Program-made: the position numbers and the translations under genes | Source of the DNA: Ravibacter sp964559125 | GTDB taxonomy: Bacteria > Bacteroidota > Bacteroidia > Cytophagales > Spirosomataceae | Assembly: GCA_964559125.1 (NCBI GenBank) | Contig: CAZLGW010000095.1 | Span: 1-5,727 of the forward strand | Direction: 5' to 3' | Length of the DNA: 5,727 nucleotides | Shown: positions 4,502 through 5,727 of the stretch, piece by piece | Position numbering within the stretch: position 1 is the first letter of the stretch | Layout: each line of letters opens with the position of its first letter | The notes under the pieces: generated by a model | What the model was told of the DNA's origin: nothing | Seen by the model: only the letters and a program-made list of their open reading frames with translations | The model's database searches: none

Positions 4502-4600
4502 TGGCTATTGCTTCCTTCCACCACTGTTTTTCTTCTCCCCCACCGCTTTCTCCCTGATTTCAATTGGTTTCAACAATATCAAAACGTCCTACTCCATCTC

Positions 4601-4840
4601 CCTCTACTGTAAATGCTGTCCATCATAGTGAAAATGCCTTCCTCAAAAGCTCCTAGCTTCCATTGTAAAATGCCATCTTCATTGTCAAAATTCCCTTCCT
4701 CAGGTGTAAATTCCAACTTCGTTGTCAAAAAAAACCACTTCCTTCATCCTCCTTTCACGTTCTTCTACTGTGAAATCTCCTTTCAAATAGAATAAATGCC
4801 TTCCTCCATTTCTAAAATGCATGGGATAAATGCCTGCAAG
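4601..4840 (+). repeat. Degenerate ~20-bp tandem repeat, about 12 units
   Basis: Units start near 4601, 4621, 4641, 4661, 4680, 4700, 4720, 4741, 4762, 4782, 4802 and 4822. A typical unit is CATTGTAAAATGCCATCTT; recurrent words are GTAAA/GTGAAA/ATAAA and TGCCTTCCTC. Period is 19-21, so it does not keep a reading frame, and the 60-codon plus-strand frame through it is a by-product. The word AATGCCTTYCTC also occurs outside the array in variant form (about 4925 and 5198). The region sits between E2 and the next cassette. Confidence 0.75.
4791..4796 (+). terminator. Candidate distant poly(A) signal
   Basis: This is the first AATAAA after the stop of the 4103 gene (4474), 316 bases away, inside the 20-bp repeat array. 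It is the only canonical candidate for that transcript, but it may simply be one diverged repeat unit. Confidence 0.3.
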
Positions 4841-5288
4841 AGCTTCGTGATTGCATGAAGTCTACAAGTCCTCTTCTTCCCGCCAAGTTACGTAATCACG
4901 GCGTCTCATCGATTTATTAGCAAGAATGCCTTCTACCATAGTGTAAATAGTCAGTTAACAAGGATCCAAATGGGCAACATCAAATGAGCAAGTGAGAATG
5001 CCCAAGTTTTGTTGATCTGAAGAGAAAGTGAACGGGCTGGGCAAAATGCATGGAGCAGAAGCCAAATGGGCTTCTCTAAAGCAATTTCTTGAGCGTAGCG
5101 AATGAGCCAAAGTGATGGGGTGAGAGAAAATGTCCAAGTGGCACGAGAAAAGTGAGTGGCTGTCACTAGAGAAAAGCGAAATGATGCAAGTAAGGCTAAT
5201 GCCTTTCTCAAATGGAGCATGGTAACTGAGAGTGAAAACGTCTAATTGTGAGAATTCCAAGCTTCAAAGGGAAAATTAACTGAGAGAA
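4841..5288. other. Non-coding region, dispersed repeats
   Basis: No gene supported. Minus-strand frames of about 90-100 codons exist (4951-5260) in two overlapping frames, but neither has a promoter or a sensible composition; they arise from the shortage of TCA, CTA and TTA in this purine-rich stretch. Related words recur: AAATGGGC (about 4968 and 5064), GAGTGGCTGTCACTA (5154-5168) against GAATGGCTGTCGCTA (5348-5362). GAGCGTAGCGA (5091-5101) is a short GTA-loop hairpin. Confidence 0.5.
5064..5109 (+). repeat. Dispersed ~50-bp direct repeat, first copy
   Basis: AAATGGGC, TCTCTAAAG (5073-5081) and TCTTGAGCGTAGCGA (5087-5101) recur in the same order at 5381-5436 as AAATGGCC, TCTCTAAAG (5390-5398) and TCTTGAGCGTAGCGA (5411-5425). 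The second copy has a few extra bases between the two blocks. Both contain GCGTAGC, a GTA-loop mini-hairpin. Confidence 0.75.
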
Positions 5289-5339
5289 TCATCAAAAGTG
5301 GAGATTCGTCAAAAGTGTGAAATCATCAAAAGTGCAATG
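5289..5339 (+). repeat. 17-bp tandem repeat, three units (second array)
   Basis: Units begin at 5289, 5306 and 5323, exactly 17 bases apart: TCATCAAAAGTGGAGAT, TCGTCAAAAGTGTGAAA, TCATCAAAAGTGCAATG. The order of A/G variants (TCATC then TCGTC) in the first two units equals that of the second and third units in the array at 3596-3646, so the two share a recent origin. Confidence 0.85.
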
Positions 5340-5380
5340 AACGCAGTGAATGGCTGTCGCTAATGTCTGTAAGACCCTCA

Positions 5381-5436
5381 AAATGGCCATCTCTAAAGAG
5401 AGTGGCTTCCTCTTGAGCGTAGCGAGTCTCTAAAGA
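5381..5436 (+). repeat. Dispersed ~50-bp direct repeat, second copy
   Basis: This is the partner of 5064-5109. It lies just upstream of the G-rich stretch and element copy D, while the first copy lies about 320 bases earlier. It continues into another CTCTAAAG (5428-5435). Confidence 0.75.
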
Positions 5437-5480
5437 AAGGAGTGGGGGTGTGGGCGAAAACGGAAAAGAGACAAAAAGTA

Positions 5481-5559
5481 GTACGGCAACAGGAAGACCA
5501 CAAGCGAAGTGTAAGGCACAAGGTGACTTGCGCGAGACGTCACAACAAAAAGCAAGAAC
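5481..5559 (+). promoter_or_regulatory. Conserved ~80-bp upstream element, copy D
   Basis: It starts GTACGGCAACAGGAAGACCAC and ends CAACAAAAAGCAAGAAC. Its palindrome (5523-5543) is one base shorter and more diverged: GTGACTTG on the left, but GACGTCAC kept intact on the right. A G-rich stretch (GTGGGGGTGTGGG) lies upstream, as a similar one does before copy A. No TATA box follows at the distance seen for copy C. Confidence 0.65.
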
Positions 5560-5588
5560 TGAGAAATTTCATCTCGTCTTTCCTTTCT

Positions 5589-5727
5589 ATGGCGACTACT
5601 TCGAGTCAGGACAAGCCTGCCTCTACGCTTGACGTCGCGGTCTTTTGGGTGTGTGGATGGCTTGGCTTGGCTTTTTTACCCCGAACCCCGTTCCCCCTCC
5701 TTCCTTACCGAGCAGCAGCACCTGACA
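5589..5727 (+). CDS. Doubtful partial frame at window end
   Basis: An ATG at 5589 opens a frame that runs off the right edge (46 codons: MATTSSQDKPASTLDVAVFW, then VCGWLGLAFLPRTPF). The first codons, ATGGCGACT, equal those of the 4103 gene and lie at a similar place behind element copy D, which is why I record it. But the frame immediately enters 3' element E3 and then a pyrimidine-rich stretch of the type that follows E1 and E2, so it is more likely a collapsed cassette than a working gene. Confidence 0.15.
   Translation, partial: MATTSSQDKPASTLDVAVFWVCGWLGLAFLPRTPFPLLPYRAAAPD
5594..5630 (+). repeat. 3' element, copy E3 (shortened)
   Basis: It shares CGAGTCAGG, AAGCCTGCCTC and CGCTTG in order with E1, and is followed by GTGTGTGG and a pyrimidine-rich run. 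It lies only about 35 bases after element copy D, leaving no room for a gene between the 5' and 3' elements. Confidence 0.6.

Noticed and set aside
4951..5260. Two minus-strand frames of about 90-100 codons with hydrophobic text
   Set aside because: Two frames open at once in a stop-poor purine-rich stretch, with no promoter, and composed of dispersed repeat words.
3596..5339. Short regular repeats considered as a CRISPR array
   Set aside because: Units are only 17 bp with five variable bases; there are no 25-40-base repeats with unique spacers and no cas genes.
486..5559. The ~80-bp elements considered as transposon ends or LTRs
   Set aside because: All four are in the same orientation, with no terminal inverted repeats, target-site duplications or TG...CA ends visible, and one leads directly into a promoter.

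Overview
The window looks eukaryotic, or from a DNA virus of a eukaryote (possibly integrated). It is not bacterial. Several short plus-strand reading frames are preceded by RNA polymerase II core promoter signals: a TATA box followed 27-32 bases later by a TCA(G/T)T-type initiator, the arrangement common in arthropods and their viruses. AATAAA polyadenylation signals lie just past, or overlap, gene ends. I see no Shine-Dalgarno pattern and no recognisable RNA gene, integrase, polymerase or major capsid gene. Close packing of small genes, promoters inside upstream genes and poly(A) signals inside downstream genes suggest a virus or virus-derived element. The arthropod-type host is an inference.

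Layout. Bases 1-485 are non-coding and end in a perfect 75-bp tandem duplication. Bases 486-2340 are gene-dense: a conserved ~80-bp upstream element (copy A), then four short plus-strand genes (626-811, 838-1161, 1257-1805, 1953-2303). The fourth may contain a frameshift. Bases 2345-4100 are sparse. They hold element copy B, palindromes, an unusual 81-codon frame built wholly of a 21-bp (7-codon) repeat (3088-3333), a 3' element (E1), simple repeats and a purine-rich tract. Element copy C and its promoter then drive the best single gene, 4103-4474, whose 3' end carries a second 3' element (E2). After it comes a 20-bp degenerate tandem array, more dispersed repeats, element copy D and, only about 35 bases on, a third 3' element (E3) near the window end.

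How it fits together. The recurring unit seems to be: purine-rich tract with GNA-loop mini-hairpins, ~80-bp element, gene, ~40-60-bp 3' element, pyrimidine-rich tract, short tandem repeats. Unit C-E2 is intact. Unit D-E3 looks collapsed, with no room for a gene. In unit B-E1 the gene is absent or replaced by the heptad-repeat frame. This suggests a paralogous gene cassette that has been duplicated and partly eroded. By eye, the 4103-4474 and 626-811 products share a Gly-Lys/Arg-Pro, Ala-Ala-Leu pattern. The 4103-4474 product resembles, from memory, small basic, membrane-active, virion-associated proteins of Polinton/adintovirus-type elements. The 1257-1805 product resembles companion proteins with an 'NPxLS..EK..L.S.LL..Y' motif. 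These family assignments are tentative and rest on memory, not on a search.
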